DNA from: an uncultured Verrucomicrobiae bacterium
GTDB taxonomy: Bacteria > Verrucomicrobiota > Verrucomicrobiia > Limisphaerales > AAA164-E04
Direction of reading: 5' to 3'
Assembly: GCA_943788245.1 (NCBI GenBank)
Contig: CALSPN010000001.1
Coordinates: 27,818 to 91,817, forward strand
DNA length: 64,000 nucleotides
Of the stretch, positions 30,297 through 39,286 are shown one piece after another. Position numbers and translations under genes: made by a program. A model generated the notes under the pieces. That model was given only the letters and a program-made list of their open reading frames with translations. It was not told the origin of the DNA and did not search any database. The number at the start of each line of letters is the position of its first letter. Within the stretch, counting starts at the first letter, position 1.

Positions 30297-31404
30297 GGGT
30301 TTCAGGAGATCGATACAATTCAGATTCAAGGGCTGGATACTCTCAACGGTAATCATTTGCCTGCTGGGGGTGTCCTTTCTCTTATACAACGCTGAACCCA
30401 GGTACGGAGGGCGGCGAATATCAACGTGGATGACGCTTTATTCAGAGGATCTTTCCCTGAATTCTGCTCAATCAGCCATTTATGCCATGGGTGCAGATGC
30501 GATTCCGCACCTGGCCGCTCGTCTGAAAGTTCGTAATGATCTCCTCGCTCGAATATACGAAAGGAGTCCAATTGTTTCCGGACTGATGGATCGCCTATTT
30601 CAAAGCGGTCAAAGATTTCGTAGCGTTCACCCTCAGGCAATGGTTGCTGAAGATTTGCTGATACATGCTCCCAAGGATTGGGATTCAAGGATTGAGGAAT
30701 CCATGATTGGAATGCTGTCTCAGGGGAATAGCACAGACCAGATCACTGCATTCAGGGTGCTTCATGCATTTAACCCAGATCCCAAGCGGCTCCTTCCTGT
30801 CTTGAGACTTATCCTTCAAAAACAACAGCAGGAAACTTCAAAGGCGGCGCTTGAGTTTATTCGCAGAAAGAAAATAGACGCCAAACCTTTGGAAGATGAA
30901 GTGATTGCCCTTTTTCAACACAAAGACCCAACTCTTCAAGACAAAGCCTTGATTGTTGCCAGCTTTTCGAAATTGGATGTCGAAAAATCCATGCCATTCT
31001 TGAAACCCCTTCTGGACAGTATGCCGGGCAGCCACAAAAAACGCATGGCCATGCAGCTTCTGTCCAGTATCGCACTGCCTGTTCCTGAGCATATTTCATA
31101 TTTGGAAACTGGATTGGATGACCCTTCGGACGAAGTTCGCAGGTATGCCGTTCTAGGTTTGGGAGGTTTAGGTCATGATGCACTCGATAGTCTGGGGGCG
31201 ATGCTTAAGCTCCTCGGTGATGAAGATTTTGGTGTTCGCATGACAGCGGCAGACGCCATTGGTGATTTGGGGCCTGGTGCCACCAAGGCCATTCCTGAAC
31301 TGATTCGGACTTTGAACAATGATTTTTCAGGTGTCGGTCAGCATTGTCGTCGTGCCATCGAAAAAATAGACCCTGAGCAGGCAAAAAACATCATGATTCG
31401 TTGA
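30268..31404 (+). CDS. Membrane-anchored HEAT-repeat protein
   Basis: Start is either ATG 30268 or ATG 30289 (ATGTCTGA, sharing bases with the upstream stop); both overlap the isomerase-like gene. One membrane helix (about 22-40) is followed by a periplasmic or cytoplasmic helical domain. 'RRISTWMTLYSEDLSLNSAQSAIYAMGADAIPHLAARL', 'DDPSDEVRRYAVLGLGGLGHDALDSLGAML' and 'DEDFGVRMTAADAIGDLGPGATKAIPELIRTL' are HEAT-like repeats of PBS-lyase type. It has no catalytic motif; a protein-interaction role is inferred. Confidence 0.82.
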   Translation: MKPYALAMSEGFRRSIQFRFKGWILSTVIICLLGVSFLLYNAEPRYGGRRISTWMTLYSEDLSLNSAQSAIYAMGADAIPHLAARLKVRNDLLARIYERSPIVSGLMDRLFQSGQRFRSVHPQAMVAEDLLIHAPKDWDSRIEESMIGMLSQGNSTDQITAFRVLHAFNPDPKRLLPVLRLILQKQQQETSKAALEFIRRKKIDAKPLEDEVIALFQHKDPTLQDKALIVASFSKLDVEKSMPFLKPLLDSMPGSHKKRMAMQLLSSIALPVPEHISYLETGLDDPSDEVRRYAVLGLGGLGHDALDSLGAMLKLLGDEDFGVRMTAADAIGDLGPGATKAIPELIRTLNNDFSGVGQHCRRAIEKIDPEQAKNIMIR

Positions 31405-31422
31405 AAACTTGAATGTCCCCTC

Positions 31423-31451
31423 TTGACGAAATGAAAAAGTACACTTTACTT
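31423..31451 (+). promoter_or_regulatory. Candidate promoter of htpG
   Basis: TTGACG (31423-31428) and TTACTT (31446-31451) are spaced by 17 bases. If used, transcription would start within a few bases of the htpG ATG at 31460, giving an almost leaderless mRNA; no Shine-Dalgarno precedes htpG, which fits. No sigma32-type promoter is seen. Confidence 0.3.
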
Positions 31452-31459
31452 CATCACTC

Positions 31460-33310
31460 ATGAGTCAAAAAACGGAAAAACATGAATTTCAGGCGGAAAT
31501 CCAGCAATTGTTGGATATTGTTATTCATTCCCTGTACACGGATAAGGAAATCTTTATTCGAGAATTGATCTCCAATGCATCGGATGCCTGTGAGAAATTG
31601 CGATTTCACCAGACATCAGGCAAATCAATCCACGAGCCTGATGTTGAATTAAAGATCAGCATCGCGACCGACGACAATGCCAATACCATTACCATCACAG
31701 ACACGGGTATTGGGATGACTCGTGATGAGTTGGTAGAGAATCTGGGAACGATTGCGCACTCTGGATCCAAAGCATTCCTCAAGCAGATAGCCGAAGGAAA
31801 AGAGAAACCCAATGCCAATTTGATCGGTCAATTTGGAGTAGGATTTTACTCTGCATTCATGGTAGCAGAGGAAGTCAAAGTGCACACGCGTTCCTGTGAT
31901 GCGGATAAACCAGGGCATACATGGATTTCAAAGGGGGCGGGAACATACGAGATCGAAGAAACGCCGGATTGCCCCCGGGGAACCAGAATATTCATCAAGC
32001 TCAAAGAGGATGATAAAGATTTCGCTCAAAAAACCCGTGTGGAATCCATCATTAAACAATATTCCAACTTTGTTACCTTTCCCATCGAATTGAACGGTGA
32101 AGTGGTTAACAAGGTCAGTGCCATCTGGACCCGTAGCAAGAGCGAGGTCAAAGAAGAGGAATACAAGGAGTTTTACCATTACATTGGGCATGATCATGAG
32201 GACCCGTTGACACGACTTCATTTTTCCGCTGATGCACCACTGGCGATCCAATCACTCGTTTATGTGCCGGCTAAGAACATGGAGAATCTGGGGATTTCCC
32301 GAAGTGAGAGCGAAGTCCACCTTTACTGCCGAAAAGTTTTAATTCAATCCAAAGCTGAAGGACTTTTCCCTGAATGGCTTCGATTCCTGAAAGGTGTTGT
32401 GGACAGTGAAGACCTGCCATTGAACATTTCTCGCGAAACGATGCAGGACAGTGCATTGATGCAGAAACTCAACAAAGTGTTGACCACTCGCTTCCTCAAG
32501 CACCTTGATGAATTGAGCCGTAAAGATTCTGAAAGTTTTTATAAGATTTACGATCAATATCACAAATTCCTCAAGGAAGGTGTCGCTACAGACTTCACGC
32601 ATCGCGATAATCTTGCGAAACTGTTGCGGTTCGAATCCAGTACTCAGGATAAAGACGCGAGGACATCGCTCAAAGATTATATTGAACGCATGCCTGAAGG
32701 TCAGAATGAGATTTACTTTCTTCTTGCTTCCGGGCGTGATGCTGCTGAACAGAGTCCTTATCTGGAAGTGTTCAAGGCCAAGAAATATGAAGTGCTTTTC
32801 CTTTATGATCCTATCGATGAAGTAGTGATGGATCACTTGGGGCAATTCGAAGAAAAAAGCCTTACCTCAGCCGAAAAAGCTGATCTCAAGATCGAGGATG
32901 AAGATAAGAAGACCGAGCAACTTTCAGATGAAGATGCTGAAGCTCTGGCCAAATGGGCTAAGGATAAATTAGGTGATAAAGTGGAATCTGTTCGCATTTC
33001 AACACGACTTGTCAACAGTCCCGCTGTTGTGCTTGATAGCGACAAAACAATGACTGCCGGGATGCGTCGTATGATGAAATCGATGAATCAGGACCTGGGA
33101 CCGGTGAAGGTTGACATGGAACTCAATCCTCGGCATGCGATTGTATCTCAGCTCCATGCCATGAAATCATCGAATGAAATCCTTGCTACCAAAGTCGCCG
33201 AGCAACTATACGACAACGCCCGTCTGGCTGCTGGTATGGTTGAAGATCCCAAGACTATGGTCAATCAGTTGAACCAATTGTTGGAACAGGTACTCACCGC
33301 CAGCAAATGA
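31460..33310 (+). CDS. htpG: HSP90-family molecular chaperone HtpG
   Basis: The 616-residue protein is the usual bacterial HtpG length. The N-terminal GHKL ATPase domain shows 'EFQAEIQQLLDIVIHSLYTDKEIFIRELISNASDA', 'DTGIGM', 'IGQFGVGFYSAFMVA' and the ATP-lid region. The middle domain has 'GVVDSEDLPLNISRE' with the catalytic Arg, and the C-terminal dimerisation domain follows. It acts in the cytoplasm as a dimeric ATP-dependent chaperone. It stands alone between a HEAT-protein gene and a shared terminator. Confidence 0.97.
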   Translation: MSQKTEKHEFQAEIQQLLDIVIHSLYTDKEIFIRELISNASDACEKLRFHQTSGKSIHEPDVELKISIATDDNANTITITDTGIGMTRDELVENLGTIAHSGSKAFLKQIAEGKEKPNANLIGQFGVGFYSAFMVAEEVKVHTRSCDADKPGHTWISKGAGTYEIEETPDCPRGTRIFIKLKEDDKDFAQKTRVESIIKQYSNFVTFPIELNGEVVNKVSAIWTRSKSEVKEEEYKEFYHYIGHDHEDPLTRLHFSADAPLAIQSLVYVPAKNMENLGISRSESEVHLYCRKVLIQSKAEGLFPEWLRFLKGVVDSEDLPLNISRETMQDSALMQKLNKVLTTRFLKHLDELSRKDSESFYKIYDQYHKFLKEGVATDFTHRDNLAKLLRFESSTQDKDARTSLKDYIERMPEGQNEIYFLLASGRDAAEQSPYLEVFKAKKYEVLFLYDPIDEVVMDHLGQFEEKSLTSAEKADLKIEDEDKKTEQLSDEDAEALAKWAKDKLGDKVESVRISTRLVNSPAVVLDSDKTMTAGMRRMMKSMNQDLGPVKVDMELNPRHAIVSQLHAMKSSNEILATKVAEQLYDNARLAAGMVEDPKTMVNQLNQLLEQVLTASK

Positions 33311-33372
33311 CACGATCAGGCAAGCACCTCTGAAACTGTTCTGCTGTTCAAGTGTGCTATCTTGTTTCATAA

Positions 33373-33410
33373 AAAAAGCCCCTGTACCAATCAAGGCTCA
33401 GGGGCTTTTT
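33373..33410 (+). terminator. Bidirectional terminator between htpG and the cyclophilin gene
   Basis: Stem AAAAAGCCCCTG (33373-33384) and CAGGGGCTTTTT (33399-33410) has a T-run on each strand, so it can stop transcripts from htpG (plus) and from the peptidylprolyl isomerase gene (minus, stop at 33424). Confidence 0.9.
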
Positions 33411-33423
33411 CTTAATTTGAAAA

Positions 33424-34287
33424 TCATTCTTTCTTTTCCAGGCGAATAGACTCGATCACCACAGGTGTGCTAGTTTTGCCGGAAGCATCAGTTTCCAGTT
33501 TACTGATCTTATCGACTACATCCATGCCCTCGATCACCTTGCCAAACACGGTGTGTTTACCGGTCAAATGCGGTGTGTCCGCAACATTGATGAAAAACTG
33601 CGAACCATTGGTGTTTGGACCCGAATTTGCCATTGCAATCACTCCCCTCAAAGGCTTTTTCGGGGTGAGATCCTTTTCGAACACATATCCCTGGTTTGCG
33701 TAAACATCCTGCAGTGACATGGCGTTGACCGTCTTCTGAATCTCTTCCATTTTGGCTTTGAATTCTTCTTCAGACTTGATTCCCATTTTTTGAAGTGCCG
33801 GTCCCAGCACAAGGCGCTGGAAATCCTCTTGTGAGCGTACCAACAGCCAAGGGTGTGTTTGTCCTTCCTTAATGGCTTTCAATTCACTCAATCCAAGTCC
33901 GACAGCATTGACTTCGTCTTTAAACTGATATCCTGGTCCGGCTGTACCTGTGCCGAGAGGACATCCTCCCTGGATCATGAAATCCTTAATGACACGATGG
34001 AATGTGAGTCCATCATAAAACGGTTTTGTTACTTCTTCTCCTGATTTGGCATCCTTGAAGGCTTTGCGTCCTTCAGCCAGATCGATGAAATTCTTCACAG
34101 TCTCAGGGGCTGCATCCGGCCAGAGTTCCAGTCGAACACTGCCTTCGGATGTTGTTACGATGGCGACCGGTTGTTGGGTCGATGTGGTTTTTTCTGCGGC
34201 TTGCGATGTCATAAATGAACTGGAGGTGAACAGAGTCACTGTCGCCATGGTGGCGATTCCTTTTTGTAATAAGTGGGTAATATTCAT
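33424..34287 (-). CDS. Secreted cyclophilin-type peptidylprolyl isomerase with insertion
   Basis: The 287-residue protein has a signal peptide (to about 31, SQAAE). The cyclophilin core reads 'GSVRLELWPDAAPETVKNFIDLA', 'FHRVIKDFMIQGG' (catalytic Arg), 'MANSGPNTNGSQFFI' and 'LTGKHTVFGKVIEGMDVVD'. Between 'GPGYQFKDE' and 'LRGVIAMANSG' there is an insertion of about 75 residues, predicted helical and charged, where ordinary cyclophilins have about 10. A role as a periplasmic folding catalyst is expected. Confidence 0.93.
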   Translation of the reverse strand: MNITHLLQKGIATMATVTLFTSSSFMTSQAAEKTTSTQQPVAIVTTSEGSVRLELWPDAAPETVKNFIDLAEGRKAFKDAKSGEEVTKPFYDGLTFHRVIKDFMIQGGCPLGTGTAGPGYQFKDEVNAVGLGLSELKAIKEGQTHPWLLVRSQEDFQRLVLGPALQKMGIKSEEEFKAKMEEIQKTVNAMSLQDVYANQGYVFEKDLTPKKPLRGVIAMANSGPNTNGSQFFINVADTPHLTGKHTVFGKVIEGMDVVDKISKLETDASGKTSTPVVIESIRLEKKE

Positions 34288-34317
34288 GCCTAAATTCTCA
34301 TACTAGTATCTAACCGA

Positions 34318-35106
34318 CTAATTGGAAGCTTTCTTGAAGAAAAGTAAGTGTTGTCTCGGTAATCCCTCGAAACTTCTAACCCATTCAAATCCTTGGTAGG
34401 TTGCTTCCTTCTGAACCTGTTTCTTGGACATTTTATGCAGCAATTTGATGGGCACACGAGGATCTTCCAATCGGTATTCTACCCATACCACTATGCCATC
34501 CGGTTTCAATGCTTCGCGGATGGCGGTCATCATTTCATGAGGGTATGAAAACTCATGATATACATCCACCATCAAGACCAAATCAACCGAGGCTTCAGGA
34601 AGATTCGGAACTTTCTCCGTTCCCCTGATCATCTTAACATTCCTGATACCCTCCTGTTCGAGGTTTTGTTTCAGGATACGCAACATTTCTGGTTGGATAT
34701 CCACTGCCAGTACCCTGCCGCTATCGCCAGTCTCGGCTGCAAGACGCCGCGTGAAATAGCCACTGCCGGCGCCTATGTCTGCTATGGTATCTCCGGGCTT
34801 GATTCCAAGCGCCTTGATGAGCAAGTCGGGTCGTTCTTCATATTGCCTTTCCGGACGTTCCAACCAGTCAGCCCCAAGGTGGCCCATCACGTGTGAAATT
34901 TCCCGTCCCTGATACACCTTACCAATCCCATCCCTGCTCGGGCGTGGCATGGAGGTGTAGTGCGCACTCCCTGCTTTCTGGTTTTTCTGAGCCTCAACCG
35001 TGGTCAGAGTAAGCACGAGCGTCAACGCACTCAGAATTGCTTTTAGATGGCATTTCTTCCAAGCCCGGTTACGAGCTTGCCTTGATGGAGGGTAGGTTTG
35101 GTTCAT
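34318..35106 (-). CDS. Class I SAM-dependent methyltransferase with an N-terminal signal-like segment
   Basis: The 262-residue protein carries a basic N-terminus and a hydrophobic stretch (about 21-39, ending VEAQ) that reads as a Sec signal peptide or anchor. The rest is a class I methyltransferase: motif I 'IADIGAGSGYF' (about 108-118), 'VLAVDIQPEMLRILKQN', 'VDLVLMVDVYHEFSYPHEMM' and 'LKPDGIVVWVEYR'. The methyltransferase part is of the UbiE/Methyltransf_11 sort. Export of a SAM-dependent enzyme is odd because SAM is cytoplasmic; either the segment is a membrane anchor with the enzyme facing in, or the protein has changed role. Similar exported forms occur in Planctomycetes and Proteobacteria. 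The substrate is unknown. Confidence 0.85.
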   Translation of the reverse strand: MNQTYPPSRQARNRAWKKCHLKAILSALTLVLTLTTVEAQKNQKAGSAHYTSMPRPSRDGIGKVYQGREISHVMGHLGADWLERPERQYEERPDLLIKALGIKPGDTIADIGAGSGYFTRRLAAETGDSGRVLAVDIQPEMLRILKQNLEQEGIRNVKMIRGTEKVPNLPEASVDLVLMVDVYHEFSYPHEMMTAIREALKPDGIVVWVEYRLEDPRVPIKLLHKMSKKQVQKEATYQGFEWVRSFEGLPRQHLLFFKKASN

Positions 35107-35161
35107 ATGAGTTTGATTCTACTGGACCTCAAAGGGATCAGATTGCAAGTGATGTTTTCGA

Positions 35162-36658
35162 TTATTCCTTCAATACAGTCTTCTTCATTTGCGCTTTAGA
35201 GGGACGCGGCCGGATTCTGGCAGGGGTGACGCCTCCGGTTTGACGGTCGAATTCATCCGGCGTTCGGATTGCTGGGATTTTGTCGTTTGTAGCCAGCCTC
35301 CAGGATTGAAGGATATCGCGATGTTTTTTCAAGACGGTTTGGTAGGCATCGTGATGTGCAAGGTTATTGAGTTCGTGAGGATCGTCAACAAGATCATACA
35401 ATTCCTCGCCGGGTCTGGGCACAGTGAGGCATTGTTGTTGTTGTGCTTTGAGTTTTCCTGCCTGATGCAATTTCAACATGGCTTGAAACACGGGGCCTCT
35501 GACGGCGTCTGCCGGTGGAGTCATCGGTAGATCATTGTAATCATTGAGAATGTATTTGTATCGATGTGATCGAACGGCACGTGAATGATCCTCATAGTCG
35601 TGCCAGTGCTTTTCCGCGAAGCAATAGTTTCGGACAGATTTTCCCGGGTTCTTCAGCAAAGGGGCAAATGACTTGCCGTCCATACTTGATGGTTGCTTCA
35701 CCCCAGCCAATTCCAGAAATCCTGCACCCAGATCAATGGAACTCACAAGTTCTTTGCAAACCGACTCTGGCGCAATCGTGTCCTTCCAAACCGCAAACAT
35801 GGGCGTGCGAATGCCACTGTCATAGAGGGTTGTTTTGTCCCTTGGAAAGGGGCGGCCATTGTCACTTATGAAAAGGATCAATGTGTTTTGAGCTATCCCC
35901 TGATCGCGGACACCTTCCATGACGTCACCTACAAATCGATCCAATCGGGTGGCTTCATCGTAATAAAGTGCCATATCTTTCCGCACCTCAGGAGTGTCGG
36001 GGACATAAGGAGGTAGACGGACATCATTCGCTCCATGCGGTTTTTCGAGGATACCTTCATCGTACGGACGGTGGGGGTCCAAAGCCGCAAGCCACAGAAA
36101 AAAGGGCTGGTCTTTGGGACGGGCATTCAGTGCGGTGAGCCAGTCAGCGCAACCGCTCTTTGCATCGCCGATTGCAGTCTCCTTGAATTCGCCTGATTCG
36201 CCCGCCTTGCCTGAAGGAAGCTGGAATCCCGAGGTATCTACCTCCCAAATCCGATCAAACCGGTCCTTCACCTGATCGCCCAAATGCCATTTCCCGGCTG
36301 CTGCGGTCCAATAGCCTGCATCTTTCAACAGTTCGACAAAAGTGACCTGATTTTCAGGTAGAGGCCAGTGCAGTTGTTCCGCATTGGTGCGGTGTGGGTA
36401 TTTGCAGGTGATCAGGCTGGATCGACTGGCGCTGCATGAACTGATCGTGAGAAACGCTCTGTCAAACCGCATGCCGGTGGCCGCCATGCGCGTCAAGTTG
36501 GGGGTGCGTATTGTTGGATGTCCGTAGGGCGCACTGTCATCCCATGCCAGATCATCAGCAATGATGAGGATGATATTGGGGCGTTCACTTGCTCCAAGAT
36601 GCAAAGACAATGTGACAGTGCAAACACTCAGAGCGAAAATGAGATTTAAGAATTGCAT
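35162..36658 (-). CDS. Secreted type I sulfatase (second)
   Basis: The 498-residue protein has a signal peptide (to about 23). Sulfatase blocks are 'RPNIILIIADDLAWDD' (metal Asp35, Asp36), C75-S-A-S-R79 (formylglycine site), 'GKWHLGDQ', 'PFFLWLAALDPHRPYDEG' and 'LFISDNGRPFPRDKTTLYDSGIRTPMFAVW'. It is of the iduronate-2-sulfatase/heparan N-sulfatase-like branch common in Planctomycetes and Verrucomicrobia. It differs clearly from the other sulfatase at 12.7-14.2 kb and has no DUF1501/PSCyt1 partner. Substrate unknown. It precedes the methyltransferase gene with 55 bases between. Confidence 0.9.
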   Translation of the reverse strand: MQFLNLIFALSVCTVTLSLHLGASERPNIILIIADDLAWDDSAPYGHPTIRTPNLTRMAATGMRFDRAFLTISSCSASRSSLITCKYPHRTNAEQLHWPLPENQVTFVELLKDAGYWTAAAGKWHLGDQVKDRFDRIWEVDTSGFQLPSGKAGESGEFKETAIGDAKSGCADWLTALNARPKDQPFFLWLAALDPHRPYDEGILEKPHGANDVRLPPYVPDTPEVRKDMALYYDEATRLDRFVGDVMEGVRDQGIAQNTLILFISDNGRPFPRDKTTLYDSGIRTPMFAVWKDTIAPESVCKELVSSIDLGAGFLELAGVKQPSSMDGKSFAPLLKNPGKSVRNYCFAEKHWHDYEDHSRAVRSHRYKYILNDYNDLPMTPPADAVRGPVFQAMLKLHQAGKLKAQQQQCLTVPRPGEELYDLVDDPHELNNLAHHDAYQTVLKKHRDILQSWRLATNDKIPAIRTPDEFDRQTGGVTPARIRPRPSKAQMKKTVLKE

Positions 36659-36802
36659 GATTCGTATCCTGCTTGATTCGAGAAAAAGGATCGAGTCTGG
36701 AATAAATGTTTGGAATTTATCAATAGTTGGGACCGACCCTCATGGGCCCCTAATTCAAATGCAAGGTTGAGGTATGGGGTTTTTTTTGATTATTTTTTGT
36801 GG

Positions 36803-39232
36803 ATGGAAACTTCATGTTCGATTCCTGCTTCAGCTCAGGTGGTTGTGGTGGGTGGAGGTATCGTTGGCTGCAGCGTTGCCTATCACTTGACCAAGCTTGG
36901 CTTCTCTGACGTTGTTTTAGTTGAGCAGAAAGCTGTGGCCGGCGGAACGACCTGGCACGCAGCGGGGATGGTTGGTCGCTTGCGCACATCCAATAGCCTG
37001 ACCAAGATCAACCAATACAGCGCAGAGCTCTACGCTGGTCTAGAGGCTGAGACCGGTCACGCTACTGGTTGGAAACAGGTGGGTAGCTTGGTTCTTGCCT
37101 CGAATGAGGAACGCATGACCCAACTTTACCGTACTGCAGCCATGGCAGAATACCTTGGGGTTCAAGCAGATTTGATCAGTGCAAAAGAAGCTGGTGAAAA
37201 ATGGCCACTGATCAAAACCGATGATTTACTCGGAGCCGTCTGGTTGCCTGGGGATGGTAAAGTGACCCCCAAGGAAACGGCGATGGCATTGGCCATCGGG
37301 GCTCAGCAGAATGGAGCCAGGATTTGTGAGAACGTTGAAACGCACGAAATCCTCCATCGAAATGGTAGAGCAGCTGGAGTCAAAACAAATCAGGGCTTGA
37401 TTGAAGCGGAATACGTGGTGCTGGCTTGCGGGATGTGGTCACGTCAGCTTGGTTTGACCTGTGGTGTTTCCATTCCACTGGCACCTGTGGAACATCATTA
37501 TGTGGTTTCGAATCCGATTGAGGGGGCCTTTGATGAACTTCCTTGTGGCCGTGACCCTGATGCAACGATCTATTTTCGAGGTGAAGATAATACGGTTCTT
37601 CTGGGGGCTTTTCAAAAATACACCAAACCTTGGCTTCAGGATCCGATTCCATCTGATTTTTCGTTCGATCTCCTGGAAGCGGATTGGAAAAAGTATCGTG
37701 ATCCACTCCGGGCGGGTGAATTTCGCATTCCAAAATTAAAAGACGCTGGCTATGCGAAATTTGTCAACGGCCCAGAAAGCTTTACTCCTGATAATCAATT
37801 TCTGCTGGGAGAAACGCCTGAATTACAAGGTTTGTTTGTGGCTGCCGGGTTTAATTCAGCTGGCATCGCATGTGCTGGAGGTGCAGGTAAATACCTGGCG
37901 GAATGGATGAAGGAAGGGGAGCCTACAATGGATCTCTGGGCAGTTGACATACGTCGCTTTGGGCGCTGGGCCAACAACCGAACCTACCTGCGGGATCGTA
38001 TCACGGAAGTGCTTGGTCTTCACTACCAAATGGCCTGGCCCAATCGTGAAATGGAAACCGGCCGAAATATTCGGATGACACCCATCCATGATCAACTCAA
38101 AGAGTCAGGAGCCTGTTTTGGTTCCAAAGCTGGATGGGAACGGCCCAATTGGTTTGCGCATCTGCCATCCAAACCCGAGAACCAATATTCGTTCGGTAAA
38201 CAGAATTGGTTTGGCAATCATGCCCGGGAACATCTGGCCACTCGTGAGAGTGTGGCTTTGTTTGATCAATCCAGCTTCGCTAAATTACAGCTCAAAGGCA
38301 AAGATGCCTGTGCTCTCATGCAGCATGTATGCGGCAACAATATGGACGTTGCGCCCGGTAAAGCCGTCTACACAGGCATGTTCAACAAGCGTGGAGGTTT
38401 TGAATCTGATTTCACAGCCGTCAGAATCGCAGAAGATGAATACTATATTGTTACGGCATCCACTCAGGCGGTCCATGATGCCTCATGGATTTCCAGGAAC
38501 ACTCCTCAAGGCATGCAGGTATCCTTGACCGATGTCACCTCTGGAACAGGAGTGCTGAGTGTGATGGGGCCGGAGGCAAGGCGTTTCCTTCAGCCCTTGA
38601 CAGACACGGATCTTTCTGGAGAAAACTTCGCCTTTGCAACGTGTAAAGAAATCTCCATCGGAATGTCCACCGTGCGAGCGCTTCGCCTTTCCTATATGGG
38701 GGAATTGGGATGGGAACTCCACGTAGGAATGGATCAGATGTCAGCTCTTTATAACTTATTGATGGATCACAGCAAAACTCATCCGATTCAACTCGCTGGT
38801 CATTACGCCATCAACTCATTGAGATTGGAAAAGGGATTCCGTGCATGGGGTCACGAACTCTCCCCGGACGATAACCCACTCGAAGCCGGTTTAAGTTTTG
38901 CCATTGATTGGCACAAGACATCGGCATTCATCGGGCAAGATGCGTTGGTGAAAAGTAAATCTTCGCAACCACAAAAGCGTCTCGCCATATTTACGCTCAA
39001 TGATCCGGATATTTTCCTTTGGGGAGGCGAAATTATTTACCGTAACGGGCAGGTCGTTGGATATACCACATCGGGTTCTTTCGGGCATTCCGTTGGCGGG
39101 GGCATAGCAATGGGGTATGTCCGCAGAAAAGATGGTGTGGACCGTGCATTCGTTCAGGGGGGAGACTATGCACTGAAAGTTGGAAATCAGATGATACCTG
39201 CCAGCGTGCATTTAAAAGCTCTGGTTAACTGA
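36803..39232 (+). CDS. Dimethylglycine/sarcosine dehydrogenase-like flavoprotein (DAO-FAO_M-GcvT)
   Basis: The start at 36803 (METSCSIP) begins just before the Rossmann fold; upstream in-frame codons to 36710 are not protein-like. The 809-residue protein has an N-terminal FAD-binding DAO domain with VVVVGGGIVG (13-22) and GGTTWHAAG, whose His52 aligns with the covalent-flavin His of dimethylglycine and sarcosine dehydrogenases. A linker FAO_M domain and C-terminal GcvT/GcvT_C domains follow ('GKAVYTGMFNKRGGFESDFTAVRI', 'YMGELGWELHV', 'RLEKGFRAWGHELSPDDNP'). The GcvT part binds tetrahydrofolate and collects the one-carbon unit. It likely oxidises an N-methyl amino acid such as dimethylglycine or sarcosine in betaine/choline breakdown; the exact substrate is an inference. 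Confidence 0.9.
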   Translation: METSCSIPASAQVVVVGGGIVGCSVAYHLTKLGFSDVVLVEQKAVAGGTTWHAAGMVGRLRTSNSLTKINQYSAELYAGLEAETGHATGWKQVGSLVLASNEERMTQLYRTAAMAEYLGVQADLISAKEAGEKWPLIKTDDLLGAVWLPGDGKVTPKETAMALAIGAQQNGARICENVETHEILHRNGRAAGVKTNQGLIEAEYVVLACGMWSRQLGLTCGVSIPLAPVEHHYVVSNPIEGAFDELPCGRDPDATIYFRGEDNTVLLGAFQKYTKPWLQDPIPSDFSFDLLEADWKKYRDPLRAGEFRIPKLKDAGYAKFVNGPESFTPDNQFLLGETPELQGLFVAAGFNSAGIACAGGAGKYLAEWMKEGEPTMDLWAVDIRRFGRWANNRTYLRDRITEVLGLHYQMAWPNREMETGRNIRMTPIHDQLKESGACFGSKAGWERPNWFAHLPSKPENQYSFGKQNWFGNHAREHLATRESVALFDQSSFAKLQLKGKDACALMQHVCGNNMDVAPGKAVYTGMFNKRGGFESDFTAVRIAEDEYYIVTASTQAVHDASWISRNTPQGMQVSLTDVTSGTGVLSVMGPEARRFLQPLTDTDLSGENFAFATCKEISIGMSTVRALRLSYMGELGWELHVGMDQMSALYNLLMDHSKTHPIQLAGHYAINSLRLEKGFRAWGHELSPDDNPLEAGLSFAIDWHKTSAFIGQDALVKSKSSQPQKRLAIFTLNDPDIFLWGGEIIYRNGQVVGYTTSGSFGHSVGGGIAMGYVRRKDGVDRAFVQGGDYALKVGNQMIPASVHLKALVN

Positions 39233-39286
39233 TCACTCTGGGGGCGGATGCTCTCCTTCTGTTCGCAATTGGGCAAGGTGAAAGCA

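Noticed and set aside
32610-32640. GGTTCGAATCC, resembling a tRNA T-arm
   Set aside because: It lies inside htpG coding sequence and no acceptor or anticodon arm can be built around it.
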